Assembly: GCA_963457665.1 (NCBI GenBank)
Contig: OY735218.1
Location: 50,596,181-50,660,180, forward strand
Direction of reading: 5' to 3'
Origin: Thysanoteuthis rhombus
Taxonomy: Eukaryota > Mollusca > Cephalopoda > Oegopsida > Thysanoteuthidae
Length of the DNA: 64,000 bases
Shown here: positions 25,550 to 37,412 of the stretch, piece by piece
Layout of the letters: every line of letters begins with the position of its first letter
Numbering within the stretch: the first letter of the stretch is position 1
Notes under the pieces: generated by a model
What the model was told of the DNA's origin: nothing
Databases searched by the model: none
What the model saw: only the letters and a program-made list of their open reading frames with translations
Position numbers and translations under genes: made by a program

Positions 25550-25729
25550 AATACTGAAGCCCAATGCTACTTATGCCTAAATGGGAAATTAGAAATCGTC
25601 ACCTTCACTAAAAAGACAGACTTACTAGATAAAAAATGTAACTATAAAGTGTCAGCGTGGCTAAATATTCTAATTGAAAAACACAGCTTAACACCCGACA
25701 CAGAAATATGCAAAAATCAATCACCATAG
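25550..25729 (+). pseudogene. Penelope-like polyprotein C-terminal fragment (decayed)
   Basis: A 59-codon open stretch ending in TAG contains QCYLCLNGKLEIVTF followed by TKKTDLLDKK. This matches the pattern C-x-L-C-L-x-x-K-L-x-I...LL-x-K that I associate with the end of the GIY-YIG endonuclease region of Penelope-like element polyproteins. Upstream sequence (25360-25549) is frameshifted and only vaguely similar, and no GIY-YIG core was recognised. The element is therefore a decayed fragment. Assignment rests on one short motif. Confidence 0.4.
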
Positions 25730-25848
25730 ATAACTTTTTTCTCAATTTCATTATTGTTATCTTTATCATGATAAGTAATAGCAGCAGTAGCAGCAGCAGC
25801 AGAAGTATGGGAAGCCATTATGAACACAATTTAATCATTTATTCACCT

Positions 25849-25977
25849 TTGTATAATTAGAAGTAAATAGAAGCCAACCGTCCAAAAATGTTTTTAAAAA
25901 ATTAAACATAGACAAATAGAGCCAATTCAATGCGATGTTGAAGCAAAGAGACTGATTAACACCAGGCAATGTACATT
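25849..25977 (-). CDS. Weak candidate upstream exon
   Basis: On the minus strand the acceptor GGGTTTTGTTTCAG opens a frame reading CTLPGVNQSLCFNIALNW, a hydrophobic stretch, then TSNYTK, and stops at the donor AAAG/GTGAAT. Two cysteines and two glycosylation motifs (NQS, NYT) resemble the composition of the downstream candidate exons, and the exit phase (0) matches the entry phase of 25127-25035. No family is recognised, and the hydrophobic middle could equally be AT-rich noise. Confidence 0.25.
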
Positions 25978-26373
25978 CTGAAACAAAACCCACCACACTG
26001 AAACTGATAGAATATCGACAAACTGATAAAAAGTGTCTAAAAGAGTCCAAGTAATTTCTACAGCCGGCCATGAATTTTCTTCCTCTACGGGAGATAACCC
26101 GTCCTGCAAGGGGTAACTGTAAAGTCAACTTATAAGTGGGGAAAAAAAAAAGAAATATAAATAAAGAACGCCAAGTTTTTAGACCAAGAAAATACTCCCC
26201 CCAACCCCCAAATATACGTCCTGAATTTTTATCTGAATAAAAACGAATGATTTACTTTGGGGACCTTGAAAAGCGGACACATAAACGAGTTTATGTAGTG
26301 ATTACATTATTTCCATGTATATATCAACATAGGCAGTCCACCTATCTATCAACATCACTGTTTCTCTTTCCCA

Positions 26374-26375
<2 letters not shown>

Positions 26376-26459
<84 letters not shown>
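26376..26459. repeat. (CT)n-(TA)n compound microsatellite
   Basis: CT to about 26409, then TA to 26459. Unlike the tracts at 14.4 and 29.0 kb, no copy of the family M repeat follows. Confidence 0.95.
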
Positions 26460-26462
<3 letters not shown>

Positions 26463-27193
26463 GTCAGTTTGGTACTGTAAAAGGTATGGAAGCAAAGAAG
26501 TAGGATTTGGAGAATTCTTTCGATATTCTTGAGCCCTAAACACCAAAGAGAGAAGTCACGAAGCGTGCCAATAGTTATATGGTTTTTGCTGCAATTTTGA
26601 TATAAGTAATTTATTGATCTTATTACTAACACCTACCGTAAGGCCACTTGAGAATTAAGGGGGAGATTCTCAGCTACATATTAAAGAAAGTAGCGGATAG
26701 GCACACTGTTTCCGATCAACAGATATCTTGAAAAGTCTTATCACTCGCATGTCATGTTAGTTAATAGGGAACCAAGTCCATGAGGTTATAATCGAGCAAC
26801 CCACTTTATCTGCTTAGGCAGCAAAAAGATGTTTCCTCCGTTGTCAGCCTTGACTGGGTCCACTCATTAGTACAAATTATTATCGGTTGAATATATATCC
26901 CTGCTTCTCCCAATCAAATTGTCTACATCACTCCCCGTTATGACAGCCCCAAAAAAGTAAAACCTAAAGTATAATGATAATTTCGATAGATTCAAACTAG
27001 GCTAATCAGCCAATCATTTCTCTTCAGCGTATAATTGAGTTGCATGTTTATGTGAGGCGCCTTGTATATAACCGATATTTACCGAACTGTGTTCCCCTCA
27101 TTAAACGAGCCAGGCTTCGCTTATGTACCAGAATATAAAGCGTCATCGAACTCTCTTAATTGTATACTTCTTTTGACGTTGCGCGCAAATCAG

Positions 27194-27264
27194 GCAATAA
27201 TTTAAGCCAATCCCACTTCTGGGACACAGATGACGATCATAAAACTCAGTACGTCAACCCAAAG
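27194..27264 (+). CDS. Weak candidate internal exon
   Basis: A 71-base segment between an AAATCAG acceptor, preceded by a partly pyrimidine-rich stretch, and a strong CCAAAG/GTAAGC donor is open in one frame and reads NNLSQSHFWDTDDDHKTQY then VNPK. The acid-rich peptide is unlike the surrounding translations. No neighbouring exon with a matching phase was found and no family is recognised. Confidence 0.25.
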
Positions 27265-27699
27265 GTAAGCACATACAAACGTGTGATTATGCAAATTGTT
27301 CGTCTTGACAGTGCGAGGGAAACGTTCCTGGCGTTGATTCAAGGTATTTATGGCTAGCTTTAATTATATTTGAACGAAATTTTCGATAAATAAGCGTCTT
27401 TTTTCTCATTAAATGTATTCTCTAATGGCTTCTGTTTATTTGCTGTCGTGTGCGTGTATAAATCTGCTTCAATTATGAGCTAAATTAGAAAGATTAAGAT
27501 GTATGTGAGCATGATCTCATACATTGGGCTCAGAAGTGACGCAGTTTTAATTTCAGCATCAGACACCAGTTAGCAAACTGAGTTATATTTATGGAGGTCC
27601 ACTAGTAAGATTACTAATTCGAAAAAGCACGCAACAATTACATCAAATATTGAGTACAGCATAATTGAAATAAAATAATTGTTTTGTTTTGGGGGTAAA

Positions 27700-27831
27700 T
27701 ACACCATTTATGGATAGAGTCAATATTCTTCTCAAAGCATTGATGGCAGGAGTGCGCAGTGGTTTCAGATGGAAGGAGTTGTTTTCAGTTATATTCACTA
27801 GTTTTGAGGGTAGTGAATTCCACTTTGCAGT
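27700..27831 (-). pseudogene. Possible LINE polyprotein C-terminal remnant
   Basis: The minus strand encodes TAKWNSLPSKLVNITENN followed by SFHLKPLR. WNSLP...LV...SF..K..L is a pattern common at the C-terminus of CR1/Jockey-like LINE reverse transcriptase proteins. Only this motif is recognisable. The segment also starts at a good splice acceptor (TGTTTCATTCCAG), so a host exon is an alternative. Confidence 0.3.
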
Positions 27832-28936
27832 CTGGAATGAAACAAGACACTTTGTAATAATGTACAGCAATAAGCAGAGTATTTGTTTATCGTTTGCAGA
27901 ATGTAATTTTTTGTATTGAGAAAATACTATATCTATATCAACCATTGGACTGTATAGATAATCTTATGCTACTTTCTCGATTCCTATTTATTCAAAATCT
28001 GAGCTAGGTTCAGTGAATAATAACTTAGTCACACTCTTTCTCCCGAATACTTGAAACAAGATACCATTTGAACAATCGTCTAATAATATTATTCTGAATT
28101 TTATCTCTTAAGTGAGTTTGAGTTTTACATCACAAAACCAGATGGATGAATATTAGTGAGGAAGATCGTGTTAATCCAAACTTTCAGGCGGAGAGGGTCA
28201 TCATTTTCGCCTTGCAAAATCAGCATTTGAAATCGTTGTTTCTAGGTGGGCACGAACATCGACCAACAACGCTGTTTGGAAATAAACTGTCTGACCAGTT
28301 GGCTTAATCTAGGTTCAGCAGTGTGCTCTGTGCATGTTGTCAGGGTGAATCTCGTGACAGTTTTTAGTGGGATTTTATTCACTTTCCGACCAGGGCAGAT
28401 TCTGACACGAGGTCGAATTTATCGTTGGGTACAAGATGCGTGCTTTATAGGCAACAAGAAAACTTCTTATCCGGCATCTACTGCTATGCAGCCTTCAGAA
28501 ATGTCCTTCCTTTCCTACTTCCCAAGTGTAATTGGGAGGCGCTGCAGCAGGATCCAAATCCCCGAGATTGGACATAATAAATATTTTTGTAGGATATCTG
28601 ACAATCTTTGTTCAAAATATTAGTGTCGTATTTACCTCCAGGTAATAACAATAATAGCTTTTAAGCTGTGTATACATTTTGCAGTGGAGATAGAGATATG
28701 TATTTGTAAAGTTAATAAATTGTTTGGCTCCTTGTCTTCAAACAAACGCCAACAACCAGTTTCAATATCAAATAACTATCTCTGCTTCCACTAAGCTTGC
28801 TCATATATGTACAAATATAAATGAAATATCTATGAGGAGAAGCCTGTCTCTCCGCTATTGGGATTAACCGGTCATGGCTGGTCCCGCTAAAGACGTGGGG
28901 AAAACCTCGTAAATCTTCCTTGGCGAAGCGAATCCA

Positions 28937-29104
<168 letters not shown>

Positions 29105-29219
29105 TCACAGACAAGCAATTTTTTCCCTTCAGAGTAAACATTTTAGCTCAAGTGGGGGGGGGTAAATATGCCATTAATCACGAAGCCAGTTTCGATCCAA
29201 TTCAGCCTGCGAAAGCGCA

Positions 29220-29640
29220 AAGCAAACAGATCTGATTAGTCATTCAAAAGAAACCATCAGCTGACCAACATCGTTTGGCAGAATGCCATGTTTGGGGTGA
29301 CCAGTTTTTTAAAAAGTAGAAGACAAGGGTGATTAATGAAAAAAGTTGACTCTCGCCTTTGTTTATAGAAAAACAATTTGGTATTTTTCAAAAGCTAATG
29401 CAAATTCTGCCCAGCACAAATTGCGTAACCGATTTAGCATGAGCTTACATTCTCAATCGAACCCATTCTGAAACCCTCTCTTGGGTGGATTTTAGAAATC
29501 GACGACATGATAATGGACAAAATAAGTAGTAGATATTGGAATGGCCATCTCTCTATTTCAATTGATCTGAATAGTGCGCCATTACATTCATACATAGCCA
29601 GCCAGACCAGCTGAAACTGGAAAAATCTACGAAGACAGTT
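29220..29640 (+). repeat. Dispersed repeat family M, copy 2
   Basis: Same orientation and block order as 14520-14960, with 'tctgattagtcattc', 'aaaccatcagctga', 'gattaatgaaaa' and 'catagccagccagacca'. The nearby upstream compound microsatellite is also shared, suggesting that microsatellite and repeat moved together. Confidence 0.65.
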
Positions 29641-29691
29641 GTCTATAGTTCAACCAAGAAGCACACTTACTCTTTTATTATTAGTATAAGG

Positions 29692-29697
29692 TTTATT
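29692..29697 (-). promoter_or_regulatory. AATAAA signal downstream of the GPCR-like copy
   Basis: The minus strand reads ATGAAATAAACC about 300 bases past the end of the receptor-like frame. If the copy is a processed transcript, this would be its poly(A) signal, but no poly(A) tract follows. Confidence 0.25.
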
Positions 29698-29998
29698 TCA
29701 TTATGCCCTACGACTATGAATACTCATATCAATTACATCTCACTGTATGCTTGCTGAATAAATTTAAATGATTGGGATATTTAGGCATGAAATCATTCAT
29801 TATACACAATATTCACTCACATCGACTCCTAAAAGAATTCAAGATTCATAAAAACATATTTAGATGTACACAAATACAAGCAACATTTACAATTAACATT
29901 ATTCACAGATAAAACTGTCTTGAAAGTTTCATCAGACAGAATTGCAAAATATTCGTGTCGGTTCATACTCTTCCGATAATTTGTAAAACGTTTCTAAA

Positions 29999-30691
29999 TC
30001 AACTCTCTACACAAGTGCTATTTTCAACATGACTATACACTTTATTCAGAAAATGTATAACAATGAGAAAAAAATCCGTCATGCAAATGGATTTCCAGAA
30101 GTATTTTGCCAAGCTGAACATATCAATGTCCACGATCGCAAGCATGAAGTACCTATAGAGGATCAAATACACAAGAGTAGTGAGATTGATAAAATCAAAA
30201 CGCAAGAAGTAACTTTTGATGATGGAACTCACTACGGCAGTAATCGTTTGCGAAACTAGCATGGAAATCTTTGCTTCACGATGGGATGTCCTTGACTCAT
30301 TGTTTTCTGATAAGAAAATCATTTCAATGTGAATTTGTTTAGGGGGACAGGTTTCCCTACGATTCAAAAGTAGAGCATTCCCATGAAAATCTTTCGTAAG
30401 CCGAAATTTCGGAAAGCGAATAATCAACATTATTTTATTTGGGGAAATCTTTTGACCATTTCTAGACAAAAGAAGTATTGATATTATGTTAGGCTGTGTT
30501 ATTGCAGGTCAGGTTTGTCGGAGATACAGAATCTGGGATGTTACGGAGAAAAAAAAGACGTGTAGTGCAGCCATAATGTCTTGCTCCAAAACAATCACTG
30601 AACGCTTATTTCGCGTTAGGCCCAAAATGTTTTTGTAATGTAGGTACCTGTTTTCAGAATTTCGTCGAGTTTTTTCAAATACAGATATCAC
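29999..30691 (-). pseudogene. Class A GPCR-like pseudogene, intracellular loop 2 to TM7 part
   Basis: One minus-strand frame runs about 230 codons with a single internal stop (TGA near 30509). Near its start it reads NRYLHYKNILGLTRNKRSVI and then IMAALHVF, which fits the end of TM3 (an NRY variant of DRY), loop 2 and TM4 of rhodopsin-like receptors. Further on, SHREAKISMLVSQTITAVV fits the start of TM6, and a hydrophobic segment near the C-terminus (SICMTDFFLIVIHFLNKVYS) sits where TM7 would be, without a clear NPxxY. The ligand family cannot be named. No introns are evident. The preceding part of the receptor appears on the opposite strand at 30736-31056. Confidence 0.5.
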
Positions 30692-30735
30692 CGCACTGCA
30701 TTTCTATACTCTTAAAATATTAAATACTCGAAAGT

Positions 30736-31056
30736 ATGAAACTTTACTTCAAGGATGACGTAAATTTTCGACCTTGGTTACCTCGGTGCAATCTCTGTTT
30801 CATTTTGATTGAGAGAAAATCATATCTCTTTGTGAGACAGAGCTCTTACCTTGATATTGATCGTCTTATAATTGCCAAAAGCTCTAATCTTGCAATAGAT
30901 GACTATTATACTTCCCATCTTCCGCAGTTAATGGGTTTATACTACTACTTCTCAAGTGCACAGGATGATAAAATTATACGGTTCAGAGAACGCATATATA
31001 ATATCCAATCATTTATTAACTGTAGTTGGCTTCTAAATATCATTGCAGCAGCGATG
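30736..31056 (+). pseudogene. Class A GPCR-like pseudogene, TM1 to TM3 part, inverted
   Basis: A plus-strand frame of 107 codons without stops contains FILIERKSYLFVRQSSYL and LIIAKSSNLAIDDYY, fitting TM1, loop 1 and the NLAxxD motif of TM2 in rhodopsin-like GPCRs. It then reads FINCSWLLNIIAAAM, fitting TM3, and halts at a stop exactly where the conserved NRYLH would follow. That continuation is on the minus strand at about 30655. The two pieces thus meet without obvious overlap in protein terms but face opposite ways. Family assignment is by motif only. Confidence 0.45.
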
Positions 31057-31063
31057 TAGTTCA

Positions 31064-34000
31064 TTTTTCTTTGAAACGAACTCAAGTCAACTTTGCATTC
31101 AGGATTGTAAGTAAAATCAGATATACAGGAGTTCCTCAATCAATCAGACGGAATTACATATTCCGCCTTCGATCATTGCTTCTGCAGCTATGACGCATGT
31201 GACATTGATTTAAGGAGGGACTTATCGATTCGGGCCTTTTTTATGACTTGATGAATTGGCAGGGCGCACGACAGGTTTAATTAATTGATTCGAGGCGCTA
31301 ATGATCATGATTGTGTGGAAAGAATATAATGTTCAATACTTTGTTGTTCACAAAGAAGAATTGGGAAGGGCAAGGTCGTCTTATCGCATGGGCATACCAG
31401 AAAGTTACTCAGGGCCATACGATTTTAGAGGGACGGAAAATCAAATGGAAAATAAAAACCTAATTTCAAACTTTAGCAGATGAAGTACCCCAGTACATTG
31501 TTTTGCCCAGGAGCTTCAAATATTCTCAAGATGGCTCTTGAGAAGGAGCAGAGTAGTGTACTGGTTACCGATACTGATAACTGAATCTATGGAATAAGTT
31601 GAAGTTTTTTTCTGAGGCCTTTCAAACTCAGAACGCTAATGCTCTTTGGAAAGGCATGAATCCATTAGTCCCTCAAGTTAGGGGTAAAAAAGACAGTTGG
31701 TTTCTTTTTAGCCTTGTTACGCAGCCATCAAAAGAATAAAAAACAGCTTAGAGGCCTCTACAAAAAATTCAAGTAAAAATGAAGGGCTGAGCTGGGGTGT
31801 AGCAATTTTGCTTTGTACTTGTTAGTGAAACTGCAATAAAACGGTCGCTTTCCTATATACTGGTAAGATGGATAAGCAATAATAAATGATTGTCAACATT
31901 TTAATAGGATCAAACCGTGACGGTGACAGGTGTCTTTTTTTTCTCATTTTTTTTTGTTTTGTTTTATTTTTTTTCACAATCGTAAATCATTTTTCAAACA
32001 ATTTTTTTTGATAAGGATTTGCACGAGACTTGATCAACCAAAAGTATTGTAAAGAAGTAAGAAAACTCTCGAAGTACATAGCTCTTCCAATGCAAATGTC
32101 ACCGAATTCAGAATAAATTCTGTCAATAGATAGCTACAACGAAGGAATTTTATTATTCCAGTTCCCACACGTCCAAGATGAAAAAAATGGAAAAAAAGTT
32201 TTTACATTTCCTGGATTTTCGCCTCGATTTCTACCAAATCTGTTCAGCCCGTTGTCCATCCTTTCAACAAATTTCATTGAAATTAATTGAAAACTATTAG
32301 AGATGTTGTGTGAACAATCAGGAACAGACATGATCGAATACATAAATCTCTTCCAAAACGATTGGCATTGGTAAAGAAAGACTTTACCGAAAGTTGACAT
32401 TTCCTTTAGAGTAAAATGGAACTTACTTTGATTCCAGTGGTGGCTCAATTTTTAGTAGTTAGAGGTGTTTAGTCTGAAACTGTCTGGAATTCAATTCCTG
32501 CGGCTATGTTGGAATGAGTTACTACATCAAAGAATAGAAACCAAGACTTCAAATCAATATAATTTTTTTTTATGATTTGTGACTTTATTTTTGCGAATTG
32601 TGGCAAGTATCAATAATATACACTTTGTTTGTGTCTGTATAGAATCACTTATCAAACTTAAGTAGTCTGGCATGAGGCCTAAAATGGTTTTCATACATGA
32701 GTGTCTGGGAGTGAGATACGGCACTATCATGCGTATATCATCTATATGTATGCATATATTCCGTCGTGTTATTATCTGAGCACAAATGCCAACAACTACT
32801 TTGAATGCCAGACATAACTTCATCAATTATTCATAAATCTACTTTGATATAAAAAAAACACTTTATTCAAAATTAATTGAAATTTTTAAAAAATATTTAA
32901 AATTGTATAATCCAAAGTTGTTTATGACAATGAATTCAATGCCATAACGTATTTTTACCCTTACTTAAATATCTAGTCATATCCTAAAAAACAAATTCTG
33001 TCCTATTATCTATCGCAGAATCGGCTTGCTTAAAAGCGAAATTACTTTTAAGAATAGACACCCAGTTTGATTTTAAAAGGAAGGAAATACGAGTAAATTA
33101 GGAGAAATTGTGTAGATTAAGTTTAATTTTGGTGTCTGACTGATGCTAATTTCGGCCTTTTTCCAATAAATTATTGTACTCACTAGAAAAACAAGAAAAA
33201 TCAGAAACTTTTTTCAGTATGCTGTGCTGATTTGGACTCCCAAGTTAAGATAATGTAATTAGGCGACCGATTTGAAATTTCCAACGATTTCCAGAATTGG
33301 ACGTTCCCGGAAATATTCTTAGGGAGTGAGTAAGTATCCAATCCACGTTAACCCTACTGGATACAGCTGCATTCTAGCTACTATCGGTAATATAATTTCC
33401 TCATGGAACACATCTCCTGACTTGATCACGATAACGAATTCAATTTTTTCTACGTGGATAAGACTTCGTTGACAATCGCTGCAAGAAAACAATTTTAGGA
33501 AGCTTGTCGTTGAGACGAAGAAGAAGGGATGGCTCATGAGTCTGAAAATAACGTTAGGTGAAGGCAACAAACGTGAAGGGATAGGTCATAAGTCTAAAGG
33601 GAAAGTTACGTGATGGTAAAATACAGAATTCTGAGCTTTTACTACTTTATATGCACGACGGCGTGTCAGAATTTAGAGAGGTCGATGTCAGTATTCCCCA
33701 AGATGTAAATATTATTATGTATGCATACTATTGCAAATGAATTTTAAAGTATTTGTATTCGCTGCAACGAAATATATGTATATTTATTCTCACATGTGCC
33801 AGGAATAATCTATGTTTAATAAATGGCCTCACCAGCCAGTATCATATTATGTACAACTAGTGTATTCGTGTTGATAAAAATGACAGCCAATATGAAAGTG
33901 ATATTTAAGTCCTCACTATATCAATATGAATGTGATTTTAGAATTGAAAGCTTTTGAATTGACGTCCTCGCTTTGTAATAGTATGCAACCATTAATGCAA

Positions 34001-34189
34001 GGATAGTGATACTTTTTAAGAGAGCGGGCCCACGTTAGTGATTATCTTCTAAAAACACCCGTTGCGTTCTAATGGGAGATTTTGAGCAGATTATTACCAT
34101 TCTATCATAATTGTATTCTAAAAAAACATTTCAAGGAGAAATAGAACAAAATCCTCAGGAGCATTCCTGAAGATGGCTGTTTAAACCAT
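31064..34189. other. Gene-free AT-rich stretch
   Basis: No supported gene. T-rich runs occur at 31.93-32.0 kb. Several 80-100-codon open frames on the minus strand have no recognisable motifs. Confidence 0.5.
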
Positions 34190-34319
34190 GATAGATGATG
34201 AATAGATGCCAATTTTCTTTAAAAAAAAACAAAAACACGAACAATTGTATCACCCATATGCCAAGAAATTGTTTCTGCGTGCCACCGTGGGCACGCATAC
34301 CGTGAGTTCGCCACCCTTG
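34190..34319 (-). mobile_element. hAT-like DNA transposon end
   Basis: Reading the minus strand inward from 34319 gives CAAGGGTGGCGAACTC and, shortly after, GCGTGCCCACGGTGGCACGC. This resembles the terminal sequence of Charlie-type hAT elements (CAGGGGTGGCCAAC... with a GGCACGCGTGCC/GGTGGCACGC block). The opposite terminus was not found, so this is a fragment or solo end. The candidate 8-bp duplication next to it could not be confirmed. Confidence 0.55.
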
Positions 34320-34399
34320 CACTACTGTGTACACATATGACATACATATGTTTGCACTTACATTGAGTGCGTGTATATTGTATGGGGGTAGGTAGCTCA

Positions 34400-35690
34400 T
34401 TGATATTTATCATATATGAGGCAGACGGGGAGTGCCAGGTGCCAACCTAAAAACTTAGGCAATTGACCATGAAAACCAACTACTTTACCAACACCTATCT
34501 CCCACTGTTCCCTACGATTAAATCCCCGTACGAATGTATACAGCAACCTTATAGAACATCATGAGAATCCTTACAGAATTATACAAGCTGTTCAGAAACC
34601 ACAAAGTCTCTGGATGCATTTGCTGTTTATTCTGGTTGATACACGGTATTCTCTATGTTGATTGAAAATTTTCTCTCTAAATTTTTCTCGGCAGACGTTT
34701 AATCTATTGCTTGTGAGACAGCAAAACATCAAAATGACTTTTGAAAAATTGATGAACACATCGTCCGTTTTGCATGAAATCTATCAGCAAAGATCGAAAA
34801 ATACTTGTATCCCTCGTTTTCCAAAAGTTCACCTTACGTCAGTTTTCCACTTTCACAGAATGTAGCAAAGGGAGAATAAAAAACCTTCTGCGTTTGTTAT
34901 CCAGCAAATCTTTACAGAATCATTACTGCTTTCCCTGTTACCCTCTCACTACAATCCAGTCCCCTGCACCAACCACCACCCCAACCTTTGATGACTTAAC
35001 ATAATACACCGATCCCACCATTTTGTGTGGGAAGACTCAAACTGCATGTTCACTTTACACCATCACAGTTTACAAAAAGCTTTCATAAGAATGTTCTTTA
35101 GTCGGGAAAATTTGTATTTGAACTTGTTTTAGATTTCTCAATTATTCATCCAGTGAATATTTTAGGGGTTAACATTAAAATGAAGAGAAACTCGGCATAA
35201 CAGTCGATAAATGAACAATCGTGGTGTTAATCATGTAGAAAATCCATCGAAGAAAAAATATGGTCATAATAAATCTTATTTATGATATCACTGACGTTTT
35301 CTATGGAAAACGTCTTAAATTGCAATAAAAAAAACAATATTTAGATTCTCGTGAATCTAGATATTATGAGCAAACCGGTCTACAAAGGTCAGAAAAGCTT
35401 CTTTTTTTTCTGAATTTTTAGAAGGAGTCTTGTGAAGTGCTGAAACTACATATCGAATCTGTAGACAAAACAGTATGGCCAGCAGTGCTGGAACACACAA
35501 ACAAATGCACGTATCAAAAAAATGATATAAGCCGTTGCTGTTTCTGTATGCCATGGTTCCGCTATGAAAAATACTCGAATGTTGTAAAATTGAAGCCTTA
35601 CTACTTTTGTGGGTTTTTTTCTTGTTTTATTCTTTACTTGTTTTCTTTGTTTTGTTTTTTGAATGCAGCAACTTCCTTTTTGAGTTGCTT
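34400..35690. other. Gene-free AT-rich stretch
   Basis: Nothing supported. Open frames at 34.66-35.0 and 35.4-35.7 kb lack splice context and family resemblance. Confidence 0.5.
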
Positions 35691-36325
35691 TTGATTTCTG
35701 TGATTTCGACTTCAATTCCTGCGGACTGTTCAACCCAGAAAATGAAATGAAAAGCTGGATTCACCCAATAATCACTCTATAATTTATAGATAGGATTATA
35801 GTGTGTGTATGTGAGAGAGAGTAAGAGGGGGTAGAGAGGAGACAGGCTGGGTTACACTGGAAACTAGGATTTACATATTGAAATATTTGTGTAAATAGCA
35901 ACGAAGTGATTGCTCCTGATCAGGTAATGATCAATGGCATATAAAAACATCCATTTTCATAAAATGATTCGAAACGTTAACAAAATCTCAGTTATCCAGG
36001 CCCCCATTAGACAAACTTTGAAAAAAGTTGAAAAAAAATGCGAAAAATTCAGAGAAATGTTTTATCTTCTTGATATTCTTTGCTGAAATCGGAAAGGGTC
36101 TTGTATGTCATCAAATATAATTTCTATTGCGTGTATCGTAACACATACATTTATTCGTTGGTGTACGCTCAGGATCGGCAACAGATTTCAATCTAACTTA
36201 AGTTGAATATGTTTTACCCACTCTCTGTATTTTTTGAACCAAATGAATCTGATTCCGAGGATATCATTTCGATCTAACTCCCAGCAGACTGCTTAACGCA
36301 GAGAAAATAAATTAGTCCACATTTA

Positions 36326-36425
<100 letters not shown>

Positions 36426-37248
36426 AATATGTGTTCAAAGAAATTTCAGCATTTGAACAAGCCAGGCGATGATTGCAAATATGATACCGATCTTTGACAT
36501 GAAACGTGAATATAACTCGTTATCAAGCCCCACATTAGATCAACTTGATAATTTTTTTTTTTTTTTTCAAAAAGCTAGGTTGATTAATGAGATAAATTCA
36601 GGGTAATGTTTTTATATCCTTTGCTGAAATATGGAGGAGGTCTTTCATTCCATCAAACATGATTTCTATTGTGTAGATCCTAATACATACATTCAATCGT
36701 TTCCGTAGAAACATATTTTGATGCAGATCTGATTTAATCTCACTTCCTGCAGACTGTTAAACACAGAGAAACTAAATTAGAAGCCACATTTCCCCAATAT
36801 CCCGAATATATTTATAGACCTGATTACATACATAAAGAGCAGGAGGCTGAAAGTGAAGTTCTACTTAATTAATTTTCTATATAAATAGTTGTCCCCAACA
36901 GTTAAACTTGGGATGAGGTGTGTGTTTGCGTTCAGACTCATTGAACCATGATACGGGTATTCCCCGTTTATATAAAGTTTGTTTTACGCCACTTTTTCAA
37001 TTTTATGAAAGTGAACCGTGTTAGTAGCGGTATGCTCCCGGTATTTCTCCTTATCCGGTACCCCAGTCTCATGTACTTTCTGTCATATCAACCTCTGACG
37101 ACTAATATTGCATTATCACCATTTTTTTTTTTTTTTTGGTGGGGGGTAACGTTCAAAATTTATTCCAAATAATTGGTAATTGCTACTTTACTTAGCTTTA
37201 TGCAATAAACACACACACAATGTATATATATGTGTGTGCGTATGACAG

Positions 37249-37412
37249 CATTACTGTCGGAATATCTCCCAAAAAGAGCAGCAGACCCCCATAGCTTGGT
37301 TGCATCTGTCAGGAGAAAGGAATTCTTGCTAAATCAATGTCTTTGGGACTTTGCTGCTATTTGCGCCTCTTTGATGAATCATAGCTTGCTGACCCTGGAT
37401 TTAATGGGTAAG
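37249..37412 (+). CDS. Candidate exon inside the tandem array
   Basis: A 164-base open segment lies between a GTATGACAG acceptor and a perfect AAG/GTAAGT donor. It reads LLSEYLPKRAADPHSLVASV, a central CLWDFAAICASLMNH and ends LTLDLMGK. Base composition is less AT-rich than the flanks. The ATG at 37242 could make it a first exon instead. The acceptor has a TG-rich rather than pyrimidine tract. The protein is not recognised. The segment falls in the unique part of the array's longest interval. Confidence 0.3.
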
